Assembly (NCBI GenBank): GCA_044841755.1 | Contig: JAXOFM010000003.1 | Location: 248,001 to 312,000 of the forward strand | Direction of reading: 5' to 3' | Source of the DNA: CAZAPO01 sp044841755 | GTDB taxonomy: Bacteria; Bacteroidota; Bacteroidia; Flavobacteriales; Flavobacteriaceae | DNA length: 64,000 nucleotides | Shown: in pieces, positions 9,142-18,323 of the stretch | How the letters are laid out: the number at the start of each line of letters is the position of its first letter | Numbering within the stretch: the first letter of the stretch is position 1 | Position numbers and translations under genes: made by a program | Notes under the pieces: model-generated | The model's database searches: none | What the model saw: only the letters and a program-made list of their open reading frames with translations | Told to the model about the DNA's origin: nothing

Positions 9142-9918
9142 TTAGTTTTTCTTATCGTCTGTAGAAGCTGCTTCCTCTGGAAAAGCAAACATTGCATCAT
9201 CAACTTTAGGGTTCAATTCAATTTTATCAAGTGTAATTGGTTGACCTGGTTGTCCTTTAATACCCTGTGTCATTGAAAAAGGGAAATATAAACCATCGAC
9301 CTCTTGGTAATCACTTAATATGGTCTCACTCATTTGCCCTTTTGCTGGTCCAGCATTAATTTTTGCATGAATAGCAATTGGAACAAAATTATCCATGTCA
9401 AATAAATGATAAGCTACATTAGCTTCTTCTTTTCCATCTACAATCAATGGCGTTCTAGTAATCTTGATCTTATAACATTCGGTACCATCTACTTCTTCAT
9501 TCTCCATTAGCTCTATAGTATAGCCTTTTTCCTTATAGTTTAAATAAGAATCAGGAAAATCTTGACTCTGAACTTTCATATTTGCAGTAGTTTCTGCATC
9601 ACTTTTTTCAGCTTTTTTGGTCATAAAATTGGTACTCCATAATACTTCACCATCAAACACACCTTGCTTTATCTCTTGTCCTTGAAAATTTATTACAGTA
9701 GCTTGTCTTCCGTCTTTTAATTGAGTAATTTCTAGAGGAATTTCCATGCCTCCTTGATTTATCTTAGCAAACATTTTCAAGCCTTCCACTTTTTCCCAGT
9801 TTTCTAAGCCTCCAGTATTTTCATAATAGTTTGCGATAATTTCATCAGCAGTTTGAGCACTCGTTTGTGCTGTAAAAGCAACAAAGCATATTGCTAAAAG
9901 AAGTTTAATTGTTTTCAT
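9142..9918 (-). CDS. LolA-like outer-membrane lipoprotein-sorting family protein
   Basis: This is a 258-aa exported protein. The open frame extends further upstream to 9987, but the signal peptide MKTIKLLLAICFVAFTAQTSAQ begins at the ATG at 9916-9918, so I choose that start. The mature part begins TADEIIANYYENTGGLENW, typical of a Bacteroidota family annotated as outer membrane lipoprotein-sorting protein. It then shows beta-strand-rich sequence with QLKDGRQATVINFQGQ. A periplasmic lipid or lipoprotein-binding role is inferred from the family only. A terminator follows at 9092. Confidence 0.8.
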   Translation of the reverse strand: MKTIKLLLAICFVAFTAQTSAQTADEIIANYYENTGGLENWEKVEGLKMFAKINQGGMEIPLEITQLKDGRQATVINFQGQEIKQGVFDGEVLWSTNFMTKKAEKSDAETTANMKVQSQDFPDSYLNYKEKGYTIELMENEEVDGTECYKIKITRTPLIVDGKEEANVAYHLFDMDNFVPIAIHAKINAGPAKGQMSETILSDYQEVDGLYFPFSMTQGIKGQPGQPITLDKIELNPKVDDAMFAFPEEAASTDDKKN

Positions 9919-10029
9919 AGTTTTTAATGAATAGTTATTTTCTGTTTGTCTTTTAAGGTAATCATTTGTTACATTCTTTTTATACAAAATGATTTTTTGT
10001 AATGTTTATATTTACAAAAACTAATAACT

Positions 10030-10923
10030 ATGAAATTTGGAAGTGTTGATGATCCTGGAAATATAGACTTTACTTTACCTCCTGACCATCCTGATACTAA
10101 AAGAGTTTTAGAAACTAATAAAAGTGATAATCCTTTAGAGGTTTATGTTGGTTGTGCTAAATGGAATAGGGCAGACCTGAAAGGCTTTTATCCAAGAGGG
10201 ACAAAGGATGAATTAGTGCATTATGCTACACAGTTTAATTCTATAGAGCTTAATGCAACTTTTTATAGAATCTTTCCATCTGATACGTTTAGCAAGTGGT
10301 ATGATAAAACTCCAGATGGTTTTAAATTCTTTCCAAAGCTAAACCAAGAGATTAGCCATTGGAAGCGTTTAAATGAAGTTGCTGATGTAGTAAATAACTA
10401 TTTATACAATGCTTCAAACTTAAAAGAGAAATTAGGTACACTCTTTTTACAGATGCATAATAATTTTACTCCTAAGGATTTTGATAGAGTTGTGAGTTTT
10501 GTTGAATCATGGCCAAGGGAAATTCAATTGGCAGTTGAATTCAGGCATACCAACTGGTATAATGATAAAACTGTTGCTGAAGAGTTATATCAATTACTTG
10601 AAGAAAACAATATCTCAAATGTTATTGTTGATACTGCTGGACGTAGAGATCTAATGCATATGCGACTCACCAATAAAACAGCATTTGTTCGATATGTAGG
10701 AGCAAACCATCAATCAGATTATGGCAGACTTGATGATTGGGTCGAGCGTCTTAAAACTTGGAAAGAACAAGGGATTGAGGAAATAGATTTCTTTGTGCAT
10801 CAAAATGTAGAAAAGGCTTCTCCTTTACTATCGGCGCATTTTATTAAAAATCTAAACAAAGAATTAGGAACAAACCTTACTATTCCTAAAATGGGAAAAG
10901 ATAATCCAGATACCCTTTTTTAA
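10030..10923 (+). CDS. DUF72 (YecE-like) protein
   Basis: This is a 297-aa cytoplasmic protein with the TIM-barrel signatures of DUF72: YVGCAKWN near the N-terminus, FNSIELNATFYR, FFPKLNQEISH and VEFRHTNWY. The biochemical role of the family is not established. The gene is divergent from the LolA-like gene, and a TATATTTA sequence at 10007-10014 could be its -7 element. The stop overlaps the convergent gene at 10920 by four bases. Confidence 0.9.
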   Translation: MKFGSVDDPGNIDFTLPPDHPDTKRVLETNKSDNPLEVYVGCAKWNRADLKGFYPRGTKDELVHYATQFNSIELNATFYRIFPSDTFSKWYDKTPDGFKFFPKLNQEISHWKRLNEVADVVNNYLYNASNLKEKLGTLFLQMHNNFTPKDFDRVVSFVESWPREIQLAVEFRHTNWYNDKTVAEELYQLLEENNISNVIVDTAGRRDLMHMRLTNKTAFVRYVGANHQSDYGRLDDWVERLKTWKEQGIEEIDFFVHQNVEKASPLLSAHFIKNLNKELGTNLTIPKMGKDNPDTLF

Positions 10924-11546
10924 TAATCAGGAATATTTTCACCTAATATAATATCTCTTTTTGCAACAAATAAAGAACCTTCTTTTTTCAATTGAATGAT
11001 TCCAGAACCACCTCGATGGTTTTTTCTGTTCCTAATATTATTCGTCAAATTAGGATCATCTTTAAAGTAATAATCTGCTAAGTAATATTCATTTTTATCA
11101 GGTTCTTTAACCGTAATATGAATATGTTGAGGTATAGTTGTATTAGGATATGAAGCTGGTCTTGAACTGTAAAAAGTATAAGAACCATCTTTGTCTGTTT
11201 TCATCCATCCCCTTAGATAACCATGTCTACTTTCCCAACCTTTAGAAGTAGATCGTTTTGGATAGATGCCTTTATGGTCTGTATGATAAACATATAAAAT
11301 GACACCATTAGCAGGAGTAACACCATCCTTGTTGTAAACGGTGCCATTGATTTTCAAAGGCATAGGTAGTTTGTTGAATTCTGGTAGTGTGTCAACTGCC
11401 ATTAATCTTTTATTACCATATTCATAAATAGCTTCACAACCTTCACAGGGACCACCTACCAGCTTTTTATTAGAGTTGTTTTGACAATTTATGAGAAGAC
11501 TAACATGAAATGTCAGTAATAATAAAATAACTTTTGACTGTTTCAT
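10920..11546 (-). CDS. Exported intradiol-dioxygenase-like lipoprotein
   Basis: This 208-aa protein starts with a lipoprotein-type signal (LLTFHVSLLINC, cysteine 22) and has a second CEGC motif. The rest resembles the C-terminal domain of intradiol ring-cleavage dioxygenases: INGTVYNKDGVTPANGVILYVYHTD, then GIYP, YLRGWMKTDKDGSYTF and PQHIHITVKEP. The family binds Fe(III) with two tyrosines and two histidines, and the tyrosine in GIYP and the two histidines in QHIHI are candidates. Catechol degradation genes are absent nearby and the protein is exported, so a classical protocatechuate role is unlikely. It may be a surface enzyme or a binding domain of the same fold. Confidence 0.78.
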   Translation of the reverse strand: MKQSKVILLLLTFHVSLLINCQNNSNKKLVGGPCEGCEAIYEYGNKRLMAVDTLPEFNKLPMPLKINGTVYNKDGVTPANGVILYVYHTDHKGIYPKRSTSKGWESRHGYLRGWMKTDKDGSYTFYSSRPASYPNTTIPQHIHITVKEPDKNEYYLADYYFKDDPNLTNNIRNRKNHRGGSGIIQLKKEGSLFVAKRDIILGENIPDY

Positions 11547-11641
11547 ATCGGAAAGATTTACCCAAATAAATTACAGCTATTTCATTGAAATACAGTAGGT
11601 TTAAGAAATGTTTAAAACAAGATTAACATAATAGTCGTGGA

Positions 11642-11674
11642 TTGTTAAAATAAATGAGCTTATCTGTATATTTG
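11642..11674 (+). promoter_or_regulatory. Bacteroidota-type promoter for the formiminotransferase gene
   Basis: The sequence TATATTTG at 11667-11674 matches the -7 consensus TAnnTTTG. A TTG at 11642-11644, 22 bp upstream, is a plausible -33 element. The start codon follows 26 bp after the -7 box. Confidence 0.6.
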
Positions 11675-11700
11675 AATCAAACATTTACAAAAAACTACTA

Positions 11701-13395
11701 ATGCAAAAACAACTCATTGAATGTGTACCTAATATCAGTGAAGGACGTGATCTTGATAAAATACATGAAATAGCAAATATTGTCGAAACTGTTGATGGTG
11801 TTAAGCTTCTCGATGTTGATCCTGGAGCAGCAACTAATAGAACGGTAATTACTTTTGTTGGTGAACCTCAAAATGTGATTGATGCAGCGTTTTTACTCAT
11901 TGAGAAAGCTGCTAATTTGATAGATATGAGTAAACACTCGGGTGAGCACCCTCGTTTTGGTGCAACAGATGTTTGTCCACTGGTGCCCATTTCTGGAATT
12001 ACCTTAGAAGAAACAGCTACATATGCCCATAAACTTGGTAAACGTATAGGAGAAGAGTTAGGCATTCCTGGATATTTCTACGAAAAAGCAGCTACTGAAG
12101 AAAAGCGTATCAATTTGGCAAATTGTAGAGCAGGTGAGTATGAGGGATTAAATAAAAAGCTATCTGATCCAGGTTGGAAACCAGATTTTGGTCCAGCTAA
12201 ATTTAATGAGAGTGTTGCTACAACAGGAGCTACCGCAATTTCTGCAAGAGACTTTTTAGTAGCCTACAATGTAAATCTAAATACCACATCAACACGTCGT
12301 GCAAATGCTATTGCTTTCGATATCAGGGAAGCAGGAAGGGTTAAACGTGAAGGAAATCCAATAGTCGGTAAAAAAATATTGGATGAACATGGAGAACCAG
12401 TTCGTATTCCTGGAAAGTTAAAAGCGGTTAAAGGAATTGGATGGTATATTGATGAATATGGTATTGCTCAGATCTCCTATAACCTTACCAATATTAGTAT
12501 TACCTCAATGCACGAAGCATTTGATGAGACTTGTAAAGCAGCAGATAAAAGAGGGTTACGTGTTACTGGTTCAGAACTAATTGGACTTATTCCTTTACAG
12601 GCAATGTTAGATGCAGCTGACTTTTATTTAACCAGACAAAATCGTTCATTAGGTATTGCAGAATCTGAAAAGATCAAGATTGCTGTAAAATCACTTGGAC
12701 TAGATGATTTAAAACCTTTCAATCCAGACGAGAAGATCATAGAATATGTGCTTAGAAGTAATGCTGAAAAGAAATTAGTCGATTTTGATTTGACAGGATT
12801 TGCTGAGGAAACAGCAAGTGAGTCTATGGCTCCTGGAGGTGGATCCATTTCGGCATATGTTGGAACTTTAGGAGTAGCTTTAGGTACTATGGTTGCTAAC
12901 CTTTCTGGACACAAAGCTGGTTGGGATGATCGTTGGGAAGAGTTTTCTAAATGGGCTGTTAAAGGTCAGGAGTATAAAAATACTTTGCTGACTTTGGTTG
13001 ATGAAGATACCAATGCATTCAATAAAATTATTGATGGTTTTAGAATGCCTAAATCAACTGATGAAGAAAAGAAAGTACGCGCTGAAGCTATCGAAGCAGC
13101 AACTATTTATGCGACAGAAGTTCCACTAAAGGTGATGGAAACTGCCTATAACTCTATGGAAGTGATGGATGCTATGGCTAAAGATGGATTGCAGAATTCT
13201 CTATCTGATGCTGGAGTAGGAGCCCTTTGTGCTAGAACAGCAGTTTATGGTGCTTATTTTAATGTACGTATTAATGCAAAGGACATCAAGAATCGTGAGA
13301 TTGCTGAAGACCTACTAGATAAAGCTAAAAATATATTCGATAATACACTGACTCTTGAAAATCAGATCATAGCTTATATAGATGAAAGAATCTAA
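11701..13395 (+). CDS. ftcD: Bifunctional glutamate formimidoyltransferase / formimidoyl-THF cyclodeaminase
   Basis: This 564-aa protein fuses two folate enzymes. Residues 1 to about 310 are the formiminotransferase, with QLIECVPNISEGRD at the start, HSGEHPRFGATDVCP and the C-subdomain NLTNISITSMHEAF. Residues from about 350 to the end are the cyclodeaminase, with AEETASESMAPGGGSISAYVGTLGVAL. Together they move the formimino group from formimidoylglutamate to tetrahydrofolate and deaminate it to methenyl-THF at the end of histidine degradation. No hutH, hutU or hutI is nearby, so those genes are expected elsewhere. A promoter lies at 11642-11674. Confidence 0.95.
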   Translation: MQKQLIECVPNISEGRDLDKIHEIANIVETVDGVKLLDVDPGAATNRTVITFVGEPQNVIDAAFLLIEKAANLIDMSKHSGEHPRFGATDVCPLVPISGITLEETATYAHKLGKRIGEELGIPGYFYEKAATEEKRINLANCRAGEYEGLNKKLSDPGWKPDFGPAKFNESVATTGATAISARDFLVAYNVNLNTTSTRRANAIAFDIREAGRVKREGNPIVGKKILDEHGEPVRIPGKLKAVKGIGWYIDEYGIAQISYNLTNISITSMHEAFDETCKAADKRGLRVTGSELIGLIPLQAMLDAADFYLTRQNRSLGIAESEKIKIAVKSLGLDDLKPFNPDEKIIEYVLRSNAEKKLVDFDLTGFAEETASESMAPGGGSISAYVGTLGVALGTMVANLSGHKAGWDDRWEEFSKWAVKGQEYKNTLLTLVDEDTNAFNKIIDGFRMPKSTDEEKKVRAEAIEAATIYATEVPLKVMETAYNSMEVMDAMAKDGLQNSLSDAGVGALCARTAVYGAYFNVRINAKDIKNREIAEDLLDKAKNIFDNTLTLENQIIAYIDERI

Positions 13396-13396
13396 A

Positions 13397-14641
13397 TTAT
13401 GCCTTAAAATTGCTGTTATTAGGTAATTCAAATATTTCTAGATCGAAATAAGATACTGCTGCGATCATGTGGTCGAATACATCTGCTATGATGTATTCGT
13501 AGTTTTGCCAACGTTTATCACTACTAAAAGCATAGATCTCAATAGGAATACCTTGTGAAGTAGGTGATAATTGGCGAACCATAATAGTCATTTCCTTATT
13601 GATTGCTGAGTGGTTTTCAATAAATGTTTCAGCATATTTTCTAAACACACCGAGATTGGTCAGGTTCCTACCATTAATAAGTAAATCTTTATTAATGTTA
13701 TTGGTAGTATTATATTCATTAATATTACCTTGGCGTGTCTCTAAATAGCTTGAAATCAATTCAATATTTTTAAGCTTATCTATTTCATTTGCTGACAAAT
13801 ACTTAACGCTATTTAATTTTATACTTAAAGATCTTTTAATTCGTCTACCACCAGAATCGGTCATACCTCTCCAGTTCTTAAATGAATCAGATATCAAAGC
13901 GTAAGTTGGAATAGTAGTAATCGTCTTATCCCAGTTTTGAACCTTTACAGTAGCCAAATTAATTTCTATTACATCACCATCAGCTCCATATTTTTCAAAC
14001 GATATCCAGTCACCAATACGCACCATATCATTAGTAGCAACTTGAATACTTGCGACAAATCCAAGAATTGTATCTCTAAATACAAGAATTACAACTGCTG
14101 AAATAGCACCTAATCCAGTAATAAATTCTAAAAATTTGATACCTGTAATAATAGCTATGATCGCAAATATGCCCAGTGCCCAAGCAATGATCATAAATAC
14201 CTGTATATAACTATCAATAGGTTTATCTTTAAGCCTAGGTAAGGTTTTAAGATAATCTTTTACAGAGTTTAATAGACTTCTGGCAACCCAAAGGGTTAGT
14301 ATAATCCCAAAAATCAATAAGGTTTTTTCAATGATATTTTCCCAATAGGGAAAATCAGAAAATACCATAGGAGCAAACTCTACAGCAATGACTAACGGAA
14401 TAATATGAGCAACATTTCTAAATACCTTGTTACTCACCATAATATCATCAAAATTTGATTTTGATCGTTTAGCTATTTTAGAAAAGATCTTTAATAAAAT
14501 CTTTCTTGAAATAAAATCTATGATGAAAACTATTAATAACAACGCTATTAATAAAAGTATCATGTTTAAATAGCTTGCAGTACCCTCTGAAACTCCGTTA
14601 GATACTAGTAAATCGTATACAAAGTGTCTTAGTTTATCCAT
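13397..14641 (-). CDS. YbdG-like mechanosensitive channel (MscS family)
   Basis: This is a 414-aa inner-membrane protein with about five hydrophobic segments in the first 190 residues. The MscS pore/beta domain follows: FRDTILGFVASIQVATNDMVRIGDWISFEKYGADGDV, with the strongly conserved KVQNWDKTITTIPTYALISDSFKNWRGM. The length and the GADGDV and TTIPTYAL motifs match E. coli YbdG (about 415 aa) better than MscS itself. YbdG-type channels respond to mild osmotic downshock. The start overlaps the end of the upstream DUF3817 gene by eight bases, so the two are probably translated together. Confidence 0.9.
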   Translation of the reverse strand: MDKLRHFVYDLLVSNGVSEGTASYLNMILLLIALLLIVFIIDFISRKILLKIFSKIAKRSKSNFDDIMVSNKVFRNVAHIIPLVIAVEFAPMVFSDFPYWENIIEKTLLIFGIILTLWVARSLLNSVKDYLKTLPRLKDKPIDSYIQVFMIIAWALGIFAIIAIITGIKFLEFITGLGAISAVVILVFRDTILGFVASIQVATNDMVRIGDWISFEKYGADGDVIEINLATVKVQNWDKTITTIPTYALISDSFKNWRGMTDSGGRRIKRSLSIKLNSVKYLSANEIDKLKNIELISSYLETRQGNINEYNTTNNINKDLLINGRNLTNLGVFRKYAETFIENHSAINKEMTIMVRQLSPTSQGIPIEIYAFSSDKRWQNYEYIIADVFDHMIAAVSYFDLEIFELPNNSNFKA

Positions 14642-14930
14642 TTGCTAAAGCTTTTGCAAGTTTTCTATCTAATATAAATGTACCAAACGGGATGATAGCT
14701 GCTAATAATATTTGCTTGAAATTACTTTTAAAATACTCATTTTCTAATTTTAGCATATATGCAAGTATAATGTATAGTATAAATAGAATCCCGTGAGGCA
14801 TTCCCAATAGTTTAACATATTGAGGATCGTCACCAAAATACTTAATTGGAGTCGCTATAAATAATAATAGAATATAAGAAACACCTTCAAAAAAGGCTAT
14901 AATTCTAAAAATATTAAGGAGTGAAAGCAT
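14634..14930 (-). CDS. DUF3817 small membrane protein
   Basis: This is a 98-aa integral membrane protein with three hydrophobic segments (FRIIAFFEGVSYILLLF, GILFILYIILAYM and AAIIPFGTFIL). The FFEGVSYILLLF and KLLGMPHGILF motifs are typical of DUF3817. The frame is open up to an ATG at 14951, but a perfect -7 box (TATCTTTG on the minus strand, 14949-14956) overlaps that codon. I therefore place the start at the ATG at 14928-14930. It is co-transcribed with the mechanosensitive channel gene. The function of the family is unknown. Confidence 0.8.
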   Translation of the reverse strand: MLSLLNIFRIIAFFEGVSYILLLFIATPIKYFGDDPQYVKLLGMPHGILFILYIILAYMLKLENEYFKSNFKQILLAAIIPFGTFILDRKLAKALANG

Positions 14931-14948
14931 AACGAATATTTTGAGCTG

Positions 14949-14956
14949 CAAAGATA
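14949..14956 (-). promoter_or_regulatory. -7 promoter box of the DUF3817-channel operon
   Basis: On the minus strand the sequence is TATCTTTG, an exact match to TAnnTTTG. It lies 18 bp upstream of the chosen start and overlaps the longer alternative start. I found no convincing -33 element at normal spacing. Confidence 0.5.
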
Positions 14957-14989
14957 TTATATTAGCTGTATTCTAACTAATACTCAAAA

Positions 14990-15022
14990 ACAAAAAGCAC
15001 AACATAATGTTGTGCTTTTTGT
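14990..15022. terminator. Bidirectional terminator hairpin after the OmpA gene
   Basis: Arms of 16 bp, 14990-15005 and 15007-15022, are perfect inverted repeats (ACAAAAAGCACAACAT and its complement) around one base; in practice the loop would be a few bases larger. The A-rich and T-rich outer ends give a T tract in either direction. It serves the OmpA gene, which ends at 15062 on the minus strand. Confidence 0.85.
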
Positions 15023-15032
15023 TTAGAATTTT

Positions 15033-15057
15033 GGGGCGTTTAGTTCAATGGATAAAC
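15033..15057 (+). other. tRNA-like 5' fragment (remnant)
   Basis: The sequence GGGGCGTTTAGTTCAATGGATAAACT has an acceptor-stem start followed by a D-arm-like TAGTTCAATGGATA. It then runs straight into the 3' end of the OmpA gene. I find no anticodon arm, T arm or 3' acceptor strand afterwards, so this is not a functional tRNA. It looks like the first third of a tRNA gene left by an old rearrangement, though chance similarity is possible. Confidence 0.45.
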
Positions 15058-15061
15058 TATT

Positions 15062-15940
15062 TTATCTGTCTCCTGCAGCAATTACATCAGTTTCGTCTGC
15101 CATTAGGGCGAAGAACTTGTTGATGTTTGGAAGAATAACGATACGTGTTCTTCTGTTTTTTGCTCTATTTTCGCGAGAGTCGTTATCTACAATAGGTTGG
15201 TAACTACTACGTCCAGAAGCAATTAATTTTTCAGGAGCTACGTTAAAGTCTTTCTGCAATTTTCTAACTACAGAAGTAGCACGCAATACACTTAGATCCC
15301 AGTTGTCTTGTACTTTTTCATTGTGAATGCTTCTAGAGTCTGTATGACCTTCAACCATTACATCAATACTTGGTTCAGAATTGATAATATTGGCTAGCTT
15401 TTCAAGGATTGAATTAGCTTTATTGCTTACTCTGTAGCTAGCAGTATTAAATAATAGTTTATCTGAAATAGAAATCATCACTACAGTCTCATCAATGCTA
15501 ATTGCGATATCATCTTCCTCATTTAATTCTGTAGTATCAATAGTTTTGCTCAAGCTGTAAGAAACTGCAAGATCCATTGAATCTTTCAATGTTGTGGCTC
15601 CAGCTAAAAGGGTAGGATCTACATTTTGTAATGTCTTACGCATCTTTTCTTTAGTAACATTAGAGATAACAGCAATATTTTCAACTGTTTCTAACTTTGC
15701 ATCATTTTCTTCGTTTAATTCAGCATTTAGATCAGTTAAAGAGTTAATCTTTTTATTGTACTGATTAACACGTGCTTCAATTACTTCAAATTTTGCTTCA
15801 AGATCTTCTTTTGCAACTCTTGTTTTTGTTAGTTCACTCTTAATTTGTCCATTTTCGTGCTCTAACGCTAAGTATTTCTTTTTTGAAACACAAGATGTTA
15901 ACACAAGTCCGCTTAATAATAGAATTGAGATTTTTTTCAT
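15062..15940 (-). CDS. OmpA-family outer-membrane lipoprotein
   Basis: This 292-aa protein has a lipoprotein signal (MKKISILLLSGLVLTSC, cysteine 17). A long coiled-coil region follows at about residues 25-90. The C-terminal OmpA-like peptidoglycan-binding domain occupies about 150-285, with VEGHTDSRSI and ASGRSSYQPIVDN followed by ENRAKNRRTRIVILP. This organisation predicts a protein anchored in the outer membrane that ties it to peptidoglycan. It is a single gene, with a hairpin terminator 40 bp past its stop. Confidence 0.92.
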   Translation of the reverse strand: MKKISILLLSGLVLTSCVSKKKYLALEHENGQIKSELTKTRVAKEDLEAKFEVIEARVNQYNKKINSLTDLNAELNEENDAKLETVENIAVISNVTKEKMRKTLQNVDPTLLAGATTLKDSMDLAVSYSLSKTIDTTELNEEDDIAISIDETVVMISISDKLLFNTASYRVSNKANSILEKLANIINSEPSIDVMVEGHTDSRSIHNEKVQDNWDLSVLRATSVVRKLQKDFNVAPEKLIASGRSSYQPIVDNDSRENRAKNRRTRIVILPNINKFFALMADETDVIAAGDR

Positions 15941-16196
15941 GGTGGTTGTTTTATGGATTTAATTATTTATGGTATATCTACGACCAAATACAGAAAATGG
16001 ATGTTGAATAGCATACTTTTTTTAACTTTTTTTCAGTTTCTAATATTTAGTTGAAAAAGACAGTAGATTTTCGTATCTTAAAAGTCCGATTGTCTCGAAA
16101 TTATCATGTACTAGATTTAAGGTTAATAGCTAACAAAAGTCATGTTTTCTAATAGGAAATGTGAGTAGTTTTATTGAACAATTTAAAACCGAGTAT

Positions 16197-18305
16197 ATGA
16201 AAGTATTTGACGATAAGCACATCAAAAACGTTGTTTTTGTAGGTGCACATAACAGTGGTAAGACCACACTCTCTGAGACCATGCTTTTTGAAGCTGGTCT
16301 TATTAATAGAAGGGGTACTGTAGAAGACAAGAATACAGTATCAGATTACCACGAAGTAGAACACCAAAGAGGTGCCTCTGTATTTGCAACGCCGCTGCAT
16401 ACCGAGTGGCGTAATTACAAGATCAATATTATTGACACTCCAGGTCTAGACGATTTCATTGGCGAAATTATTTCATCCATCAGGGTCGCAGACACGGTTG
16501 TGACCGTGATTAATGGACGACACGGAGTAGAGGTTGGCACCGAGATCATCTGGAATTATACAGATAAATATCACAGGCCAACCTTATTTGTTATAAATCA
16601 GATTGATCATCCAGACACTAATTTTGACGATAACTTTAAAAGCATAAAGACTTTAGTTGGTAATAATGCTGTAGCTATTCAATATCCTATTCGTATTGAT
16701 GGAGCACAATGTATTATTGATGTTTTAAAAATGCGATGTTACAAGTTTAAGCCAGAAGGAGGGAAGCCTGAAAAACTTGATATTCCTGATTATGAATTAG
16801 ACAGAGCCAATGCGCTTCACAACGAATTAGTGGAAAAGGCTGCTGAGAACGATGAGGAATTAATGGAGCTTTACTTTGACAAGGGAACATTGAATGAAGA
16901 CGAGATGCGTCAAGGTATTAAAGCAGGAATGCTAAATCATGAATTATTTCCAGTTTTCTGTGTATCTGCATTAAACGATATGGGAACAGGTAGATTAATG
17001 GGATTCATAGATAATGTAGCACCAGCTGCAGCCGATTTAAAGCCTGCTCAGAGTTTAGAAGGAGATGAGATTATCACAAAAGTAGACGCTCCAACTTGCT
17101 TATTCGTGTTTAAAACACTTTATCAACCTAATCTAGGTCAGATTACCTTCTTTAAAGTAAAATCTGGAGAAATTAAGGTTAATGATAAGCTCACCAATTC
17201 TAGAGTTGATGAAACTGAGATCATTAATCAGCTATTCATCATGGATGGTAAAAAACGAGAACCTGTTTCAAAATTAACAGCTGGAGATATTGGAGCTACT
17301 CTAAAATTAAAATATACTGAAACTAATGATACCTTATACGGTGGTAAAAAGGCTATCACTGTAAAGCCAATACAGTACCCTGAGCCTCGCATCACAAAGT
17401 CGGTTAGCGCAGTCAATAAAAACGATGAAGAAAAGTTAAGTGATGCACTGAAGAAAATTCACAGTCAAGATCCAACAGTTGTAGTGAAGTATTCGAAAGA
17501 AGCTAAAGAGCTTCAACTTGGTTGTCAAGGAGAATTGCACTTGGCAACAATAAAATGGACACTTACTAATATATATGGTGTTGAGCCAGAGTTTAAGAAA
17601 CCAAAAATTCAATATCGAGAAACTATTCAGCGTTCATCTACTGCAAATTACAGACACAAGAAGCAATCTGGTGGAGCTGGTCAATTTGCTCAGGTGCACA
17701 TGAAGATAGAGCCTTGGTATGAAGGAATGCCAGAACCAGAAGGTTTCAATATTAGAGGTAAAGAAGAGGTAAACCTAAAATGGGGCGGAAAATTAATGTT
17801 CTATAACTGCATTGTAGGTGGAGTTATTGATACTCGCTATTTACCAGCAATAATGAAAGGTATACTTGAAGTAATGGAGTCAGGACCTTTAACTGGCTCA
17901 TATATTAGAGATGTAAGAGTAATGGTGTATGATGGTAAGATGCATTCGGTAGATTCTAATGATATTTCATTTAAAATAGCTGGATCACATGCATTTAAAG
18001 AAGCTTTCTTAAATGCGAATCCTAAATTATTAGAGCCAACAAATGAGCTTACGGTAAAGGTTCCAGAGGAGATGGTTGGTAATGTAATGACAGATCTACA
18101 ATCACGTCGTTCGATCATTCAAGGGTTTGAAAATTTAAATAACTATCAAATCTTGAAATGTGTTACACCAGCTGCCGAATTATTTGGTTATTCTACAGAT
18201 TTACGTTCGTTAACACAAGGTAGAGCAACCTTTAGTTCAACGTTCGCATCATATCAACCGGTGCCAAATAATGTGCAACAACAATTAGTAAAAGAAGAAG
18301 TATAA
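16197..18305 (+). CDS. Elongation factor G paralogue with altered GTPase motifs
   Basis: This is a 702-aa, five-domain EF-G-like protein. The frame also contains a GTG at 16161, but the ATG at 16197 (MKVFDDKHIKNVVFVGAH) fits the usual length of the family, so I choose it. The P-loop is GAHNSGKTT. G2 reads RGASV instead of RGITI. G3 reads DTPGLDDF instead of DTPGHVDF, so the catalytic histidine is a leucine. G4 reads NQID instead of NKMD. Domain IV has KQSGGAGQFAQVHMKIEP and the C-terminus has LRSLTQGRATFS, both normal. It is a second EF-G type rather than the main translocase, perhaps acting in recycling or stress. A small helical gene follows 18 bp downstream. Confidence 0.9.
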   Translation: MKVFDDKHIKNVVFVGAHNSGKTTLSETMLFEAGLINRRGTVEDKNTVSDYHEVEHQRGASVFATPLHTEWRNYKINIIDTPGLDDFIGEIISSIRVADTVVTVINGRHGVEVGTEIIWNYTDKYHRPTLFVINQIDHPDTNFDDNFKSIKTLVGNNAVAIQYPIRIDGAQCIIDVLKMRCYKFKPEGGKPEKLDIPDYELDRANALHNELVEKAAENDEELMELYFDKGTLNEDEMRQGIKAGMLNHELFPVFCVSALNDMGTGRLMGFIDNVAPAAADLKPAQSLEGDEIITKVDAPTCLFVFKTLYQPNLGQITFFKVKSGEIKVNDKLTNSRVDETEIINQLFIMDGKKREPVSKLTAGDIGATLKLKYTETNDTLYGGKKAITVKPIQYPEPRITKSVSAVNKNDEEKLSDALKKIHSQDPTVVVKYSKEAKELQLGCQGELHLATIKWTLTNIYGVEPEFKKPKIQYRETIQRSSTANYRHKKQSGGAGQFAQVHMKIEPWYEGMPEPEGFNIRGKEEVNLKWGGKLMFYNCIVGGVIDTRYLPAIMKGILEVMESGPLTGSYIRDVRVMVYDGKMHSVDSNDISFKIAGSHAFKEAFLNANPKLLEPTNELTVKVPEEMVGNVMTDLQSRRSIIQGFENLNNYQILKCVTPAAELFGYSTDLRSLTQGRATFSSTFASYQPVPNNVQQQLVKEEV

Positions 18306-18323
18306 CAAATAAACACAAACAAT

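Noticed and set aside
15033..15110. Complete tRNA gene
   Set aside because: The D-arm-like part is followed by the OmpA coding sequence; no anticodon or T arm can be paired.
16142..16168. Eight-codon frame (MFSNRKCE) before the EF-G paralogue as a leader peptide
   Set aside because: Too short, with no regulated stem-loop pair following it and no codon bias to suggest attenuation.
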